Source: Corynebacterium sp. p3-SID1056 (GTDB lineage Bacteria; Actinomycetota; Actinomycetes; Mycobacteriales; Mycobacteriaceae). From it: DNA of 64,000 nucleotides. The DNA is taken from positions 62,001-126,000 of the forward strand of contig NZ_JALXXL010000002.1 of the NCBI RefSeq assembly GCF_025152525.1, in the 5' to 3' direction. Under the pieces are notes generated by a model. It had not been told where the DNA came from and did not search any database. It saw only the letters and a list, made by a program, of their open reading frames with translations. This document shows, in pieces, positions 25,769 through 34,822 of the stretch; positions within the stretch are counted from its first letter, which is position 1, and each line of letters starts with the position of its first letter. The translations under genes were made by a program, and so were the position numbers.

Positions 25769-26631
25769 TCGTCTGCGACCTCATCGACGCTGTCGAGGCC
25801 CAGGTCGAGCGCGCGGGCGCTGTGGGTCAGCTTGCCCACCGAGATCACGTCCACCCCGCAGGCGGCGAGCTCGGCGACGGTGTCGAGGTTGACGTTGCCG
25901 CTGGCTTCGGTGGGCACGTGGGCGTCGATAAGCGACACTGCCTCGCGCAGCTCGGCGGGCGAGAAATTATCCAGCATGATGCTGTCGACGCCCGCGGCGA
26001 GCACCGGCTCGATCTGCGCGAGCGAATCGACCTCGACCTCGATGTGCGTGGTGTGGCTGACGCGAGCGCGGATCGTGCGCAGCGCCTCGGTGATGCCGCG
26101 CGGGCTCGTGGCACCGAGCGCGGCGAGGTGATTGTCCTTGACCATCACCGCATCCGAGAGGCTGAAGCGGTGGTTGTGGCCGCCGCCGGCGCGCACCGCG
26201 TGCTTCTCAAAGGCGCGCAGGCCAGGGGTGGTCTTACGCGTATCCACGATGCGGGTGCCCGTGCCCGCGACTGCGGCGACGTAGCGGGCGGTGAGCGTGG
26301 CGATGCCCGACATCCGCTGCGCGAAGTTCAGCGCGACGCGCTCCGCGCTCAAGATGCCGCGGGCCGGGCCCTCGATGAGCGCGAGGCGCTGGCCGGCGTC
26401 GAAATGCGTGCCGTCCGGCGAAAGCTCGGTGACCGTGATCTGCGGGTCCGTGGCCGTGAACGCCGCGCGGACCACCTCTCCCCCGGCGAAGACGCCCGGC
26501 TCGCGGGCGACGAGCGCGGTGCGCAGGCGGGCGTCGGGAGCAATCGCGGCCTCGACGGTCGCATCACCCCACGGCATATCCTCGGCGAGGGCGGCGTGGA
26601 CGGCGGCGTTGATGAGCTCCGGGGTCAGCAT
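25765..26631 (-). CDS. nadC: Nicotinate-nucleotide pyrophosphorylase
   Basis: This 288-aa enzyme converts quinolinate and PRPP to nicotinate mononucleotide. Recognisable motifs are EDMPWGDAT, ERVALNFAQRMSGIAT, IVDTRKTTPGLR, KHAVRAGGGHNHRFSLSD and EASGNVNLDTVAELA. The ATG at 26631 overlaps the end of nadA by 7 bp; the frame stays open upstream but only as the shadow of nadA. It is the second enzyme of the operon ndnR-nadA-nadC-nadS. Confidence 0.93.
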   Translation of the reverse strand: MLTPELINAAVHAALAEDMPWGDATVEAAIAPDARLRTALVAREPGVFAGGEVVRAAFTATDPQITVTELSPDGTHFDAGQRLALIEGPARGILSAERVALNFAQRMSGIATLTARYVAAVAGTGTRIVDTRKTTPGLRAFEKHAVRAGGGHNHRFSLSDAVMVKDNHLAALGATSPRGITEALRTIRARVSHTTHIEVEVDSLAQIEPVLAAGVDSIMLDNFSPAELREAVSLIDAHVPTEASGNVNLDTVAELAACGVDVISVGKLTHSARALDLGLDSVDEVADE

Positions 26632-27866
26632 GGCTTCGCCGCCAGCATCCGCTCGAGCGCCACGCGTGCGTCGGCCGCCGTGTCCTCCGGCACCACAATG
26701 CGGTTTTCCACCCGGCCGGCGAGCAGCGACTCGAGCGCCCACGCCAGGTAGGCCGGGTGGATGCGGTACATCGTCGAGCACGGGCACACCACCGGGTCGA
26801 GGCAGAAAATCGTGCGGTCCGAGTACTGCTGTGCGAGGCGGTTGACCATGTTGATCTCGGTGCCGATGGCGATCACGTCGCCGGGGGCGGAGTTCTCCAC
26901 CACGCGGCGGATGACTTCGGTGGAACCGGAGGAATCGGCGGCGTCGACAACCGGCGCGGGGCACTCGGGGTGCACCACGACGTGCACCCCCGGGTACTCC
27001 GCGCGCGCCTTTTCGATCTGCTCGACTGTGAAGCGGCGGTGGACGGAGCAGAAACCGTTCCACAAAATCACCTTCGCCTGCGCGAGCTGCTCTGCGGTGT
27101 TGCCGCCGAGCGGCTCGTTCGGGTTCCACATGCACATCTGCGTATCCGTGATGCCCATCGCGCGCGCGGTGTTGCGGCCTAGGTGCTGGTCCGGCAGGAA
27201 GACGACGCGCTCGGCGCGCTCGAACGCCTCCTTGAGCACCGTCGCCGCGTTCGAGGAGGTGCACACCACGCCGTCGTTGCGGCCGCAGAACGCCTTGATG
27301 TCAGCGGCCGAGTTCATGTAGGTCACCGGCACGATCGCCTCGCCGGGCAGCGCCTCGTGCAGCTGCTCGAAGCACGCCTCGACCTGCGCGAGGTTGGCCA
27401 TATCCGCCATCGAGCACCCCGCGTTGAGGTTCGGCAGCACCACGGCCTGGTCCGCGCCGGAGAGGATGTCGGCGGTCTCCGCCATGAAGTGCACCCCGCA
27501 GAAGACGAAGGCCTCAGCCTCCGGGTGCGCCTTCGCCTGCTGGGCGAGGTTGAAAGAGTCCCCGATGAAGTCCGCGAACTTCACGATCTCATCGCGCTGA
27601 TAAAAGTGCCCCAGAATCTTCACCCGGTCACCCAGCTTGTCCTTCGCCGCGGTGATCATCGCGTCGAGTTCCTCCGGGCCCGCCTGTGTGTACCGCGCCG
27701 GCAGCGGTGCCTGCGGGGTGGGCAGTGGCGCGAAAGTGTCGCCGCGCGAGGCACCCGGCCCGTAGGAGGCGTTCTGGGCGGTCTGCCACGGCTCGGCGGG
27801 CAGCTCCGTGTCGCAGGTGGCTTCCTGGGCCGCCTTGCGCGTAATCAAATCGGCAACTGAAGGCAT
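26625..27866 (-). CDS. nadA: Quinolinate synthase A
   Basis: This 413-aa protein condenses iminoaspartate with dihydroxyacetone phosphate to give quinolinate. NadA motifs are LGHFYQRDEIVKFADFIGDS, FCGVHFMAETA, PNLNAGCSMAD, VVCTSSNA, VVFLPDQHLGRN and HPECP, including three cysteines expected to bind the Fe4S4 cluster (in NAGCSM, HPECP and DPVVCPCSTM). It follows the regulator gene by 5 bp on the same strand, so regulator and enzyme are cotranscribed. Confidence 0.93.
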   Translation of the reverse strand: MPSVADLITRKAAQEATCDTELPAEPWQTAQNASYGPGASRGDTFAPLPTPQAPLPARYTQAGPEELDAMITAAKDKLGDRVKILGHFYQRDEIVKFADFIGDSFNLAQQAKAHPEAEAFVFCGVHFMAETADILSGADQAVVLPNLNAGCSMADMANLAQVEACFEQLHEALPGEAIVPVTYMNSAADIKAFCGRNDGVVCTSSNAATVLKEAFERAERVVFLPDQHLGRNTARAMGITDTQMCMWNPNEPLGGNTAEQLAQAKVILWNGFCSVHRRFTVEQIEKARAEYPGVHVVVHPECPAPVVDAADSSGSTEVIRRVVENSAPGDVIAIGTEINMVNRLAQQYSDRTIFCLDPVVCPCSTMYRIHPAYLAWALESLLAGRVENRIVVPEDTAADARVALERMLAAKPC

Positions 27867-27871
27867 GGTTC

Positions 27872-28582
27872 TTACTCTTTCTCGCTCATGAATCTGTAGT
27901 ACTTCGCCGGCCGGTGCTTGGTACCGGCTTCTGTGGTGCCGGTGGCCTCGAGCTCCCCGCTCGCCAATGCTTGCCGACGAAAATTCGCCGGATCCAGACC
28001 CTTCCCCCCGATCGCCTCGTGCACCCGGCGCAGCTGCGTGAGGGTGAAGGACTCGTCGAGGAAGCGGTGGGCGATCAGGGTTTGCTCCGCGCGTTTCTGC
28101 AGGCGCGCGATCCCGGTGCGGATGATCTCCGCGTGGTCGAAGGCCAGCTCCGGCAGCTCGCGCGTGTTCCACCAGGCGATGTTGGGGTCGTCGGGAAGCT
28201 CGGTGCCAGCGAAATCCTGGGGCCGAAACTGCGCCCAGTACGCGATGGTGACCATGCGTTGCGCCTCCGCGGAGCGCTCCACCGACCCGAAGGCGTAGAG
28301 CTGCTCCAGGTAGTTCGGCGTGGCACCACTGGCCGCAACGAGCGTCTCGCGCGCCGTTTCGCCCAACGTCTGGTTCCACTGCGTCGGCCCGCCGGGCAGC
28401 GCCCACGCCCCGCGGAACGGGGCGCGCACGCGGCGCACCAGCGGGATCCACAGCCCGCTGTCTGCGTTGAGTGTGGTGGGCGTTCCAGTTGGGTTGTGCA
28501 GCGCAAACGCGACTGTGGACACCGCCACCATCGGTCCGAGCCTCTGGCGCTCGGCCACGTTGAGCCTTTGCAAGCCGAACAT
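27872..28582 (-). CDS. ndnR: Nudix-type repressor of NAD synthesis
   Basis: This 236-aa protein has an N-terminal Nudix-like domain (about 15-150; GAWALPGGPTQWNQTLGETA replaces a full Nudix box GX5EX7REUXEEXGU, so hydrolase activity is doubtful) and a C-terminal winged helix (about 165-236, ESFTLTQLRRVHEAIGGK). This is the NrtR/NdnR design. In C. glutamicum NdnR represses its own ndnR-nadA-nadC-nadS operon when NAD is sufficient, and the gene order here is the same. A 25-bp inverted repeat lies 11 bp before the start codon, and AAGGAGAG is the ribosome site. Confidence 0.85.
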   Translation of the reverse strand: MFGLQRLNVAERQRLGPMVAVSTVAFALHNPTGTPTTLNADSGLWIPLVRRVRAPFRGAWALPGGPTQWNQTLGETARETLVAASGATPNYLEQLYAFGSVERSAEAQRMVTIAYWAQFRPQDFAGTELPDDPNIAWWNTRELPELAFDHAEIIRTGIARLQKRAEQTLIAHRFLDESFTLTQLRRVHEAIGGKGLDPANFRRQALASGELEATGTTEAGTKHRPAKYYRFMSEKE

Positions 28583-28593
28583 GCGCTCTCCTT

Positions 28594-28618
28594 ACTTATA
28601 GTCATCATGACTTTAAGT
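28594..28618. promoter_or_regulatory. NdnR/NrtR operator upstream of the NAD operon
   Basis: A 25-bp inverted repeat (arms ACTTATAGTCAT and ATGACTTTAAGT around a central C) mismatches its own reverse complement at just two symmetric positions plus the centre. It ends 11 bp before the ndnR start codon on the minus strand. Position and form fit the autoregulatory operator of the Nudix-family NAD repressors. Confidence 0.75.
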
Positions 28619-28665
28619 GAGCTTAGGCGAGGCGGCGGGTCCGGGCAAGCACCGGTTTCACGCAA

Positions 28666-28698
28666 AACCGGCCCGGTGCATTGCGCACCGGGCCGGTT
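28666..28698 (-). terminator. Terminator of the SdrD-type surface protein gene
   Basis: A perfect 14-bp stem (AACCGGCCCGGTGC and its complement) with a 5-nt loop lies 14 bp after the stop of the 28712-31969 gene. The T tract after it is short (TTTTG), but the stem is very stable. It also shields the NAD operon from read-through. Confidence 0.75.
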
Positions 28699-28711
28699 GG
28701 GGAGGAAGGGT

Positions 28712-31700
28712 TTAGTCCTGCTTGCCAGAAGACGAGCCCTTCAGCGAAGTAAAGGCTTCACCCTTCTCGTTCGAGCACCAGTCGTAGAGCACGCCGCCCA
28801 GGGCAGCTACGCCCAGGATCGCGGCGGCGATGGTGCCGACCTGTCGAACGTTCGGGTCGGCTGCGAGCTGCTGCAGCTGGCGGTTCGCAGCGTCGATCTG
28901 CGCGCGCAGCTCGCCGAACTGGTCATTGTCGTTGCCACGGTTGCCAGTGCCCCAGTCCGGGGTGTTGCGGCTGAACTGCGCCTGGATCTCAGCGTTGATC
29001 TGCGCAACCTGCTGGTTGATCACGTCCATGTACGGCGCGCCCACCTGGCCACCGACCGCTGCGAGCAGCGCCACCGGCACCAGGTAGAGGATCGGCGAGG
29101 CGACCGCGTTGGCCACACAACGCTCAAACGCACCGCCCGGCGCGGAGGACACGCCCGGAGTCGGGGTGGCCGGCACCGTCGGCTCCTCCTCCACGATCTT
29201 CTTGGTCTTGTGCAGACCAAGGTCGTAGGAGTCGTTACGCTCACCAGGCTTCAGAATGACCTTGGAAAGCAAACCTTCCTCGTCGGTCGCACCCGGCACC
29301 TTGCCGGTGACTTCCCAACCTTCCGGCTTGATGAAGCGGACCTCGTACTCCTTGTTCGGGTCGAGCCCCTCGATGAACCAGTTGCCGTCCTGGTCAGTCG
29401 TGGTGGTGCGGGTCGGCTCGCCGTCGCGAATGACCTGCACGGTGACGTCGGAAAGACCCTTCTCGTCCTCGTCTTGGACGCCGTCGCCGTTCTTGTCGTT
29501 CCAGACGCGATCGCCAACGGCGCCCTTCGGGAGCACACCCAGGTCGACGTCGAGGAGCTTGTCGCCTTCCTTGACCGTGACCGTGCGCTTGACCTGACCC
29601 AGGTCGGACGGGGTGTAATCGCCTGGCAGGTACTCCACCGTGTACTCGCCCGGAGTGACGTCAACCTTCCAGTTGCCGTCCTCGTCCGTCACGGTGCGGG
29701 TGACCTCGTTGCCATCCTTGTCCGTGATGATCACCGTGACGCCAGGGATGCCGACCTTCTCATCCGGATCCTGCTTGCCGTCACCATTTTCATCCAGCCA
29801 CACACGGTCGCCGATCGTGCCGGGAGTCTCCGGCTCGCAGTCGCAATCCGGTTTCACGGCCTTCAGGCCCAGGTCATAGGTGTCGTTGTACTCCTTGGGC
29901 TTCAGGGTTGCCTTTGCAACCAGGCCCTCCTCGTCGGTCGCACCCGGCACCTTCCCGGTGACCTTCCAGCCCTCAGGTTTGATGAAGCGAACCTCGTACT
30001 CCGTCTCCGGATCAAGGCCATCGATACGCCAATTGCCCTGCTCATCCGTGTACGTCGTGCGGTTCGGCTCACCTTCACGGGACACTTCGACGATGACGTT
30101 GGGCACACCCTTCTCGTCCTCGTCCTGGACGCCGTCACCGTTCTCGTCATTCCACACGCGGTCACCGATGGAACCGCTCGGCAACACACCGAGATCAATA
30201 TCGAGGTTTTCCTCGCCCGGCTTGATCTTCACCGTGCGTTCGATCAGCTTCTTGTCACTCACGACATGACCGCCCGGTGCATACGTCACCATGTACTCGC
30301 CCGGTTCAACGTCAACCTTCCAGCTGCCGTCCTCGTCCGAGACAGTGCGGGTGACCTCGTTGCCATCCTTGTCCGTGATGATCACCGTGACACCAGGGAT
30401 GCTGGTCTTCTCATCCGGATCCTGCTTGCCGTCACCATTCTCATCCAGCCACACGCGGTCACCGATGGTGCCGCGCTTCGGTGCCTTCACCGTGGTCGTC
30501 TCCGTCACCGTGGTCGGCTCGCAGTCGCAGCCCGCAATGTCCGTGACGGTTGCGGTGGTAGTTTCGGTCGCCGTCTCGGTGGAAGTAGCGGTGGTCGTCG
30601 TGGTCTTGGATTCCGTTTCGGTCGACGTGGAGGTGGTAGTGACCGGGGTAGCCGTGTGTGTCGGCGTGGTCGTCACCGCAGGAGCCGTCTTTGTCAGCGT
30701 CGTCGTGACCGTGGGTGCGGTCTTCGTCGGGGTCACCGTCGTCGTCGCTGCTGTGGTCGTCGCAGTCGCGGTAGTCGTGGTGGTTTCGGTCGAGGTCTTG
30801 GTTGTGGTTGCCGTTGGCGTTTCCGGCTGAGGGGTCGGCTTCTCGTCCGGCTTTACCACGCGAAGCGTGTTGCTTGTGTGCTCCAAGGCCACCTGGTCAG
30901 TGACTACTTGGCCAACATACACATCGTGAGTCACAACCGGGTCGACGCCGGCCGCACACTCTGGAGAGGTATCCGTCACCGGCTGAGTGACCTCAACAAT
31001 GGTGCCGCGCGGTAGAAAAATCTCGCCCTTCGAATCCTTGGGTGCCGCGTTATTTGGTCTGAAGCCCCAGTCGTACACCTGACGCCAGTCGCGGCCCGGT
31101 AGGTCCGCGTCGCGTGCAGCAATAATCAGCGGCACATCTTTGTGCTCGGGCGAGGTCGGAGTGTGAAGCTGGGCGTGCTCCATCACCTGGGCAGTGATGT
31201 CCTGACCGTCCACGAAAAACCTCAGCTCGGCCTCACCTAGCTCCGCATTCGGGGAGCGGGTCCCGAGCCAGAGATCGCTTAGCCACCCGCCATAGTTGCC
31301 GTTATCAGACACGTAAGAAGACTTCGAAATGAGCGTGCAGCGATCATTTGGGTCCTGGGTAAAGTGGGCATCATTCCGACCTGGGAATTGGTTCTGGGGC
31401 GCGATTCGCGCCGTAGCCTCAATCGTCGCGGGAGAGAACTCTGTCCCCGGCTCAATGTCCTCGGCAACCTTGACCGGCACCTTATACGTGAAGGAGTCAT
31501 TCGCGCTTATGTAACCGAAATCTACGATGTAGCCTCCGCCTGCAGGCTTCACCTCAGCGTTCCGTTTCTCGCCGCTCTTCCAGACAAACGCCGACGGGTC
31601 AATCTGCGGATCCCCTTCAAGCTGGTCAGAAAACTTCAGGGAGATTGTCGCCCCTTTGACGTCCGACTCACCCGGAGCCGGCACGCTGCCGCTAGGCGGG

Positions 31701-31969
31701 AAAGGTGCTTCGAAGGAGCCGGTGAACTCAAGCTCCACCGTGTCTCCAGGCTGCACCTCTTTATCAGTCGGAGTAACGTTCACCGACACCTTCGGCTGCA
31801 GCTCATTATCGTTGTTGTCAGGGTTGGGGCTGAGGAAGGAATCTTCCTTCTCAACGTAGGCACCCGCATGAGGCGCGACTACCGCGCCCGATACCGCAAG
31901 CGTCACAGTGCTCAGTGCGGCAATCAGCTTCCGACGCAAGCCCCGGCGCTCATTTCCCGATGTGCTCAT
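28712..31969 (-). CDS. Large secreted surface protein with SdrD B-type repeats
   Basis: This 1085-aa exported protein has a signal peptide (1 to about 40, LRRKLIAALSTVTLAVSGA), an N-terminal adhesin-like region (about 45-365), a Thr-rich stalk (about 375-490), four SdrD B domains (about 495-925) and a corynebacterial C-terminal region with two hydrophobic segments and a flanking Cys at each end (RCVANAV and YDWCSNE). Each B domain carries a Ca2+-binding-like signature such as WLDENGDGKQDPDE. A CDCEP motif precedes each pair of B domains. There is no LPxTG, so anchoring is not by sortase; the C-terminal hydrophobic segments probably hold it in the envelope. Start ATG 31969 precedes the basic signal peptide. 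Likely a cell-surface adhesin. Confidence 0.78.
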   Translation of the reverse strand: MSTSGNERRGLRRKLIAALSTVTLAVSGAVVAPHAGAYVEKEDSFLSPNPDNNDNELQPKVSVNVTPTDKEVQPGDTVELEFTGSFEAPFPPSGSVPAPGESDVKGATISLKFSDQLEGDPQIDPSAFVWKSGEKRNAEVKPAGGGYIVDFGYISANDSFTYKVPVKVAEDIEPGTEFSPATIEATARIAPQNQFPGRNDAHFTQDPNDRCTLISKSSYVSDNGNYGGWLSDLWLGTRSPNAELGEAELRFFVDGQDITAQVMEHAQLHTPTSPEHKDVPLIIAARDADLPGRDWRQVYDWGFRPNNAAPKDSKGEIFLPRGTIVEVTQPVTDTSPECAAGVDPVVTHDVYVGQVVTDQVALEHTSNTLRVVKPDEKPTPQPETPTATTTKTSTETTTTTATATTTAATTTVTPTKTAPTVTTTLTKTAPAVTTTPTHTATPVTTTSTSTETESKTTTTTATSTETATETTTATVTDIAGCDCEPTTVTETTTVKAPKRGTIGDRVWLDENGDGKQDPDEKTSIPGVTVIITDKDGNEVTRTVSDEDGSWKVDVEPGEYMVTYAPGGHVVSDKKLIERTVKIKPGEENLDIDLGVLPSGSIGDRVWNDENGDGVQDEDEKGVPNVIVEVSREGEPNRTTYTDEQGNWRIDGLDPETEYEVRFIKPEGWKVTGKVPGATDEEGLVAKATLKPKEYNDTYDLGLKAVKPDCDCEPETPGTIGDRVWLDENGDGKQDPDEKVGIPGVTVIITDKDGNEVTRTVTDEDGNWKVDVTPGEYTVEYLPGDYTPSDLGQVKRTVTVKEGDKLLDVDLGVLPKGAVGDRVWNDKNGDGVQDEDEKGLSDVTVQVIRDGEPTRTTTTDQDGNWFIEGLDPNKEYEVRFIKPEGWEVTGKVPGATDEEGLLSKVILKPGERNDSYDLGLHKTKKIVEEEPTVPATPTPGVSSAPGGAFERCVANAVASPILYLVPVALLAAVGGQVGAPYMDVINQQVAQINAEIQAQFSRNTPDWGTGNRGNDNDQFGELRAQIDAANRQLQQLAADPNVRQVGTIAAAILGVAALGGVLYDWCSNEKGEAFTSLKGSSSGKQD
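29200..30480 (-). repeat. Four SdrD B domains in alternating A-B-A-B order
   Basis: Four domains of about 105 codons each begin near 30475, 30175, 29825 and 29525. Copies 1 and 3 share the ending DENGDGKQDPDE and IPGVTVIITDKDGN; copies 2 and 4 share DGVQDEDEKG and GWKVTGKVPGATDEEG-type segments. The unit of duplication is therefore a two-domain pair of about 640 bp, nearly identical over long DNA stretches, which makes the copy number prone to change by recombination. Confidence 0.8.
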
Positions 31970-32532
31970 TTCCTTGTCCTCTCGATCCCATCGAAACCTC
32001 AGCAAGGGATTCCTAGCAAAACTCCAAGCTTTTCAAGGCAGGGATCAGAGTATTCAAGAGGTCTACCCTTCGCATGACACATATTGAAGCCCACTTATTC
32101 CGGGGGTGAGCGGCGAAGCGAGTGCGTTTGACTCAAGATTCCCGACCCGGTCCGGAAACAGAGCAGGAAAGTGTTCGTTGTGTCGGTGTTTCCCGGTCTC
32201 AGACACGAAGATCCACCACTTCAGGTATTTGGATGCGCTATCGATGCAACCCCACTGTAGAGCGTAAACAGCCTAGAAGTCGGCGTGAACGTACAATCCA
32301 ATCACCTTGCCCGAGCCTACTGCGGCACATTTGACGAACACGTCGGGCACGACAGGCTTACGTCCCCCAATCAGCCTCGCAGTAGACCTAAATATTTTGT
32401 ATTCACAAAAGGCGCACATTTTTGTATCCAGAATCTGTGCTTAGCATCCGCAACCAGCATCCATGCAAACTGCTTCCCGCGTGAAAAGTCCGCGGCCGCG
32501 GACTCCGCTCCAACGCAACTAGACTCGGCCAC
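31970..32532. other. Intergenic region with nothing recognised
   Basis: This 563-bp gap between two divergent genes contains short open frames without ribosome sites or recognisable products. It must hold the promoter of the surface-protein gene (lower end) and that of the FAD monooxygenase (upper end). The stretch 32380-32460 is AT-rich. I see no RNA gene, repeat or riboswitch. Confidence 0.5.
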
Positions 32533-33636
32533 ATGGAAATAGGCATCATCGGCGCCGGCATCTCCGGCCTCGCGCTGGGGGCGGCGCTGCACCGCAGCGG
32601 CATGGACGTGCAGATTTACGAGGAGCACGCACAGATCCGCAGCGGCGGTGCCGGCATCACGCTTGCGCCGAACGGTCTTGCCGCCCTCGACGCCTTAGGT
32701 ATAGGCGCAGATTTCCGCGCGCTGCAGCAGCCACTGAATGGCGGAATCCGCAGTCCGCGCGGCGATTGGCTCACGCGCATCACACCGGAGATCGCACGCC
32801 CCTCGCTCGCGCTCGACCGCACAACGCTCCACTCGCTGCTGCTCGCAGGCATCCCAAGCTCGCGCGTCCACACCTCCGCTGCGGCTGTGGGCGTCGACGC
32901 CAGCACCGGCGCGGTCACCTTCGCCGACGGCCGCGAAGAGTGCTTCGACGTTGTGGTGGGCGCAGACGGGATCCGCAGCGCGGTGCGGGCCAGCTGCTTC
33001 GCCGACCCCGGCATGACCTACGCCGGCTACAACGCGTGGCGCGCGATCGCCGAGGGAGTGTCGCTTGACGCCGGGTTCGAAACCTGGGGCACGCGCGCTC
33101 GCTTCGGGGCCGTCCCGCTTCACGACGGCCACACCTACTGGTTCGCCGTCACCTCCGGCCCAGAAGCCCAGCCCGGAACCCAAGCGGTCCACCAACTACA
33201 CGCGACTTTCGAGCAGTGGCACGACCCGATCCCCGCGCTACTGCGCGCAACCCCAAAGACGTCGATCCAGTACCTACCCATCCACGAGCTCGCGAAACCG
33301 CTCCCGAACTACCACAACACCAAGGTCGTACTGATCGGGGATGCGGCGCACGCCATGACGCCGAACCTTGGGCAGGGCGCGTGCCAAGGTCTGGAAGACG
33401 CCGCGGTGCTCGCGCGTCTGCTGCGCGCAGGAAGGACGGATTTTTCTGCCTACGACACGCACCGGCACCGCCGCAGCCAACAGATTGCGCGCCAGTCGCG
33501 GCTGATCGGACGCGCATTGCACACCGGCGGAAAGCACGTCGCAACCGCACGCAACTGGGTGCTCAAGCACGTCCCGGATGCGGTAGCCAACAGGCAGATG
33601 CAAGCAGTGACTGCGTGGGAGATGCCGGGGGTGTGA
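32533..33636 (+). CDS. FAD-dependent monooxygenase (PHBH/salicylate hydroxylase type)
   Basis: This 367-aa flavoprotein has the three class A monooxygenase motifs: the N-terminal GAGISGLALG dinucleotide fold, VVVGADGIRSAVR (DG motif) and VVLIGDAAHAMTPNLGQGA (GD motif). It should hydroxylate an aromatic or polycyclic compound with NAD(P)H and O2; the substrate is not indicated by neighbours. It is a single-gene unit with no partner operon. Start ATG 32533 matches the family start and the region immediately upstream lacks an obvious ribosome site. Confidence 0.82.
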   Translation: MEIGIIGAGISGLALGAALHRSGMDVQIYEEHAQIRSGGAGITLAPNGLAALDALGIGADFRALQQPLNGGIRSPRGDWLTRITPEIARPSLALDRTTLHSLLLAGIPSSRVHTSAAAVGVDASTGAVTFADGREECFDVVVGADGIRSAVRASCFADPGMTYAGYNAWRAIAEGVSLDAGFETWGTRARFGAVPLHDGHTYWFAVTSGPEAQPGTQAVHQLHATFEQWHDPIPALLRATPKTSIQYLPIHELAKPLPNYHNTKVVLIGDAAHAMTPNLGQGACQGLEDAAVLARLLRAGRTDFSAYDTHRHRRSQQIARQSRLIGRALHTGGKHVATARNWVLKHVPDAVANRQMQAVTAWEMPGV

Positions 33637-33750
33637 CGGAAGCAGCAGGACGTTAATTCTGCATTCAACCCCCGCAATGAGTACAGATCAAACAGCGTTA
33701 ATCGGGCTTTGCCAGGATCCAAGGTAGCGCAGGTTAAACCGCGCAAAGTC

Positions 33751-33846
33751 TTGACCGAGTACGTCAAAAAGATTAAACCAAAAGTACGACGAGCCGGATA
33801 CCGGAGCGTTGTCGCCTGGAGCCGCGTAGGCTCCAGAGCTTTTTCA
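33751..33846 (+). ncRNA. Possible short transcript ending in a terminator
   Basis: A perfect 8-bp hairpin (CTGGAGCC, loop GCGTA, GGCTCCAG; 33816-33836) followed by AGCTTTTTC looks like a plus-strand intrinsic terminator, but no plus-strand gene ends nearby (the FAD monooxygenase stops 180 bp earlier). TTGACC at 33751 and TAAACC at 33774 with a 17-bp spacer could be its promoter, giving a transcript of about 60-65 nt. It may equally be the distant terminator of the monooxygenase gene. The rest of 33637-34048 holds no gene I can support. Confidence 0.3.
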
Positions 33847-34048
33847 GGGTTAAGGAAGCCATTTCCGCTCATACACGAGGGCGGGGCCGAGCGCCTTGAC
33901 AAGTCGCGCGTTCGCCTTGCGCGCCGACTTACTGGCAAACGTTTCTTCGCGGTGACGGCGACCCATCGCTCGCAGCAGGTGACAATCGTCACGGTTATCC
34001 CTCTTTTTCAGATTCCTGTCCTCAGGATCAGAAAAAGACGGGGACCTG

Positions 34049-34735
34049 TCATAGGTCAGTGAGCATCTGCTGCATCTGGGCGATCTCGGCCTCCTGGTCG
34101 TTGATAATTTGTTCGGCCAGGGTGATCGCATGGGGATTCTGGCCGTCAGCAACCTCGTCACGGGCCATGTCGACCGCACCTTCGTGGTGGGCGGTCATCT
34201 GCTCCAGGTAGAGGCGGGCAGCCTCGGTGCCCTGGGCTTCCTCAAGGGCTGTCATGTCCTCCTGGCTCATCATCCCGCTCATGCCACCCATCTCGCCGTG
34301 ATCCATTCCACCTATCTCGTCCATGGTCCCCATGCCCCCAGAGTCGGTGACCGGCTGCTGGCCCCAGGCCTCGAGCATGGCGTTCATCCGGTCAATCTCC
34401 GGTCCCTGGGCGTCAATAACCCCCTGGGCAAACTCCACGACCTGGGCGGGGATACCCTCCTTGGCCAGGAGCATCTCACTCATCTCCACGGCCTGCTGGT
34501 GATGGGGGATCATCATCTGGGCAAACATGATGTCCGCGTCGTTGTGATCGGCGGAGATCTCCCCGTCCTCCTCAGTCGTCGCCGTGGTGGTCTCGGTCGT
34601 CTCAGCGGTAGTCTTCGCAGTGCTGGTGGCCGAGGTGGTGGCGTCGGTATTGCCTGACTCGGTGGCCTCACCGCAGGCGGCCAGCACCAGGGTGGAGGCC
34701 ACGGCGAGAGCGGAAAGAACAAGGGTGCGCTTCAT
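34049..34735 (-). CDS. DUF305 lipoprotein of the copper cluster
   Basis: This 228-aa lipoprotein has a signal peptide ending LAACGE, a Ser/Thr-rich spacer (about 25-60) and a DUF305 (ferritin-like four-helix) domain with the repeated signatures MMIPHHQQAVEMSEM and MTAHHEGAVDMARDE, plus a Met/His/Gly-rich insert (GGMDHGEMGGMSGMM). The Met and His clusters suggest periplasmic copper or silver binding, by family. AAAGG precedes the ATG. It follows copB on the same strand by 87 bp and is probably in its operon; C. glutamicum has the same gene at the edge of its copper cluster, as far as I recall. Confidence 0.8.
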   Translation of the reverse strand: MKRTLVLSALAVASTLVLAACGEATESGNTDATTSATSTAKTTAETTETTTATTEEDGEISADHNDADIMFAQMMIPHHQQAVEMSEMLLAKEGIPAQVVEFAQGVIDAQGPEIDRMNAMLEAWGQQPVTDSGGMGTMDEIGGMDHGEMGGMSGMMSQEDMTALEEAQGTEAARLYLEQMTAHHEGAVDMARDEVADGQNPHAITLAEQIINDQEAEIAQMQQMLTDL

Positions 34736-34822
34736 GGTGGAGCCTTTCAGGGTCATATGGGGGCAGTGGAGAGAAGTGGTGGATCAGTGGACGGCGGTGG
34801 ATTTCGGAGTAGGCGTGGTGTG

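Noticed and set aside
29200..30480. Regular repeats resembling a CRISPR array
   Set aside because: The repeats are about 300 bp or more apart, lie in frame and encode SdrD B domains; no spacers or cas genes are present.
27914..31015. 1033-codon open frame on the plus strand opposite nadA-end/ndnR and the surface protein gene
   Set aside because: It is a GC-rich shadow: low-complexity Arg/Leu/Asp content, no ribosome site, and the opposite strand carries well-recognised families.
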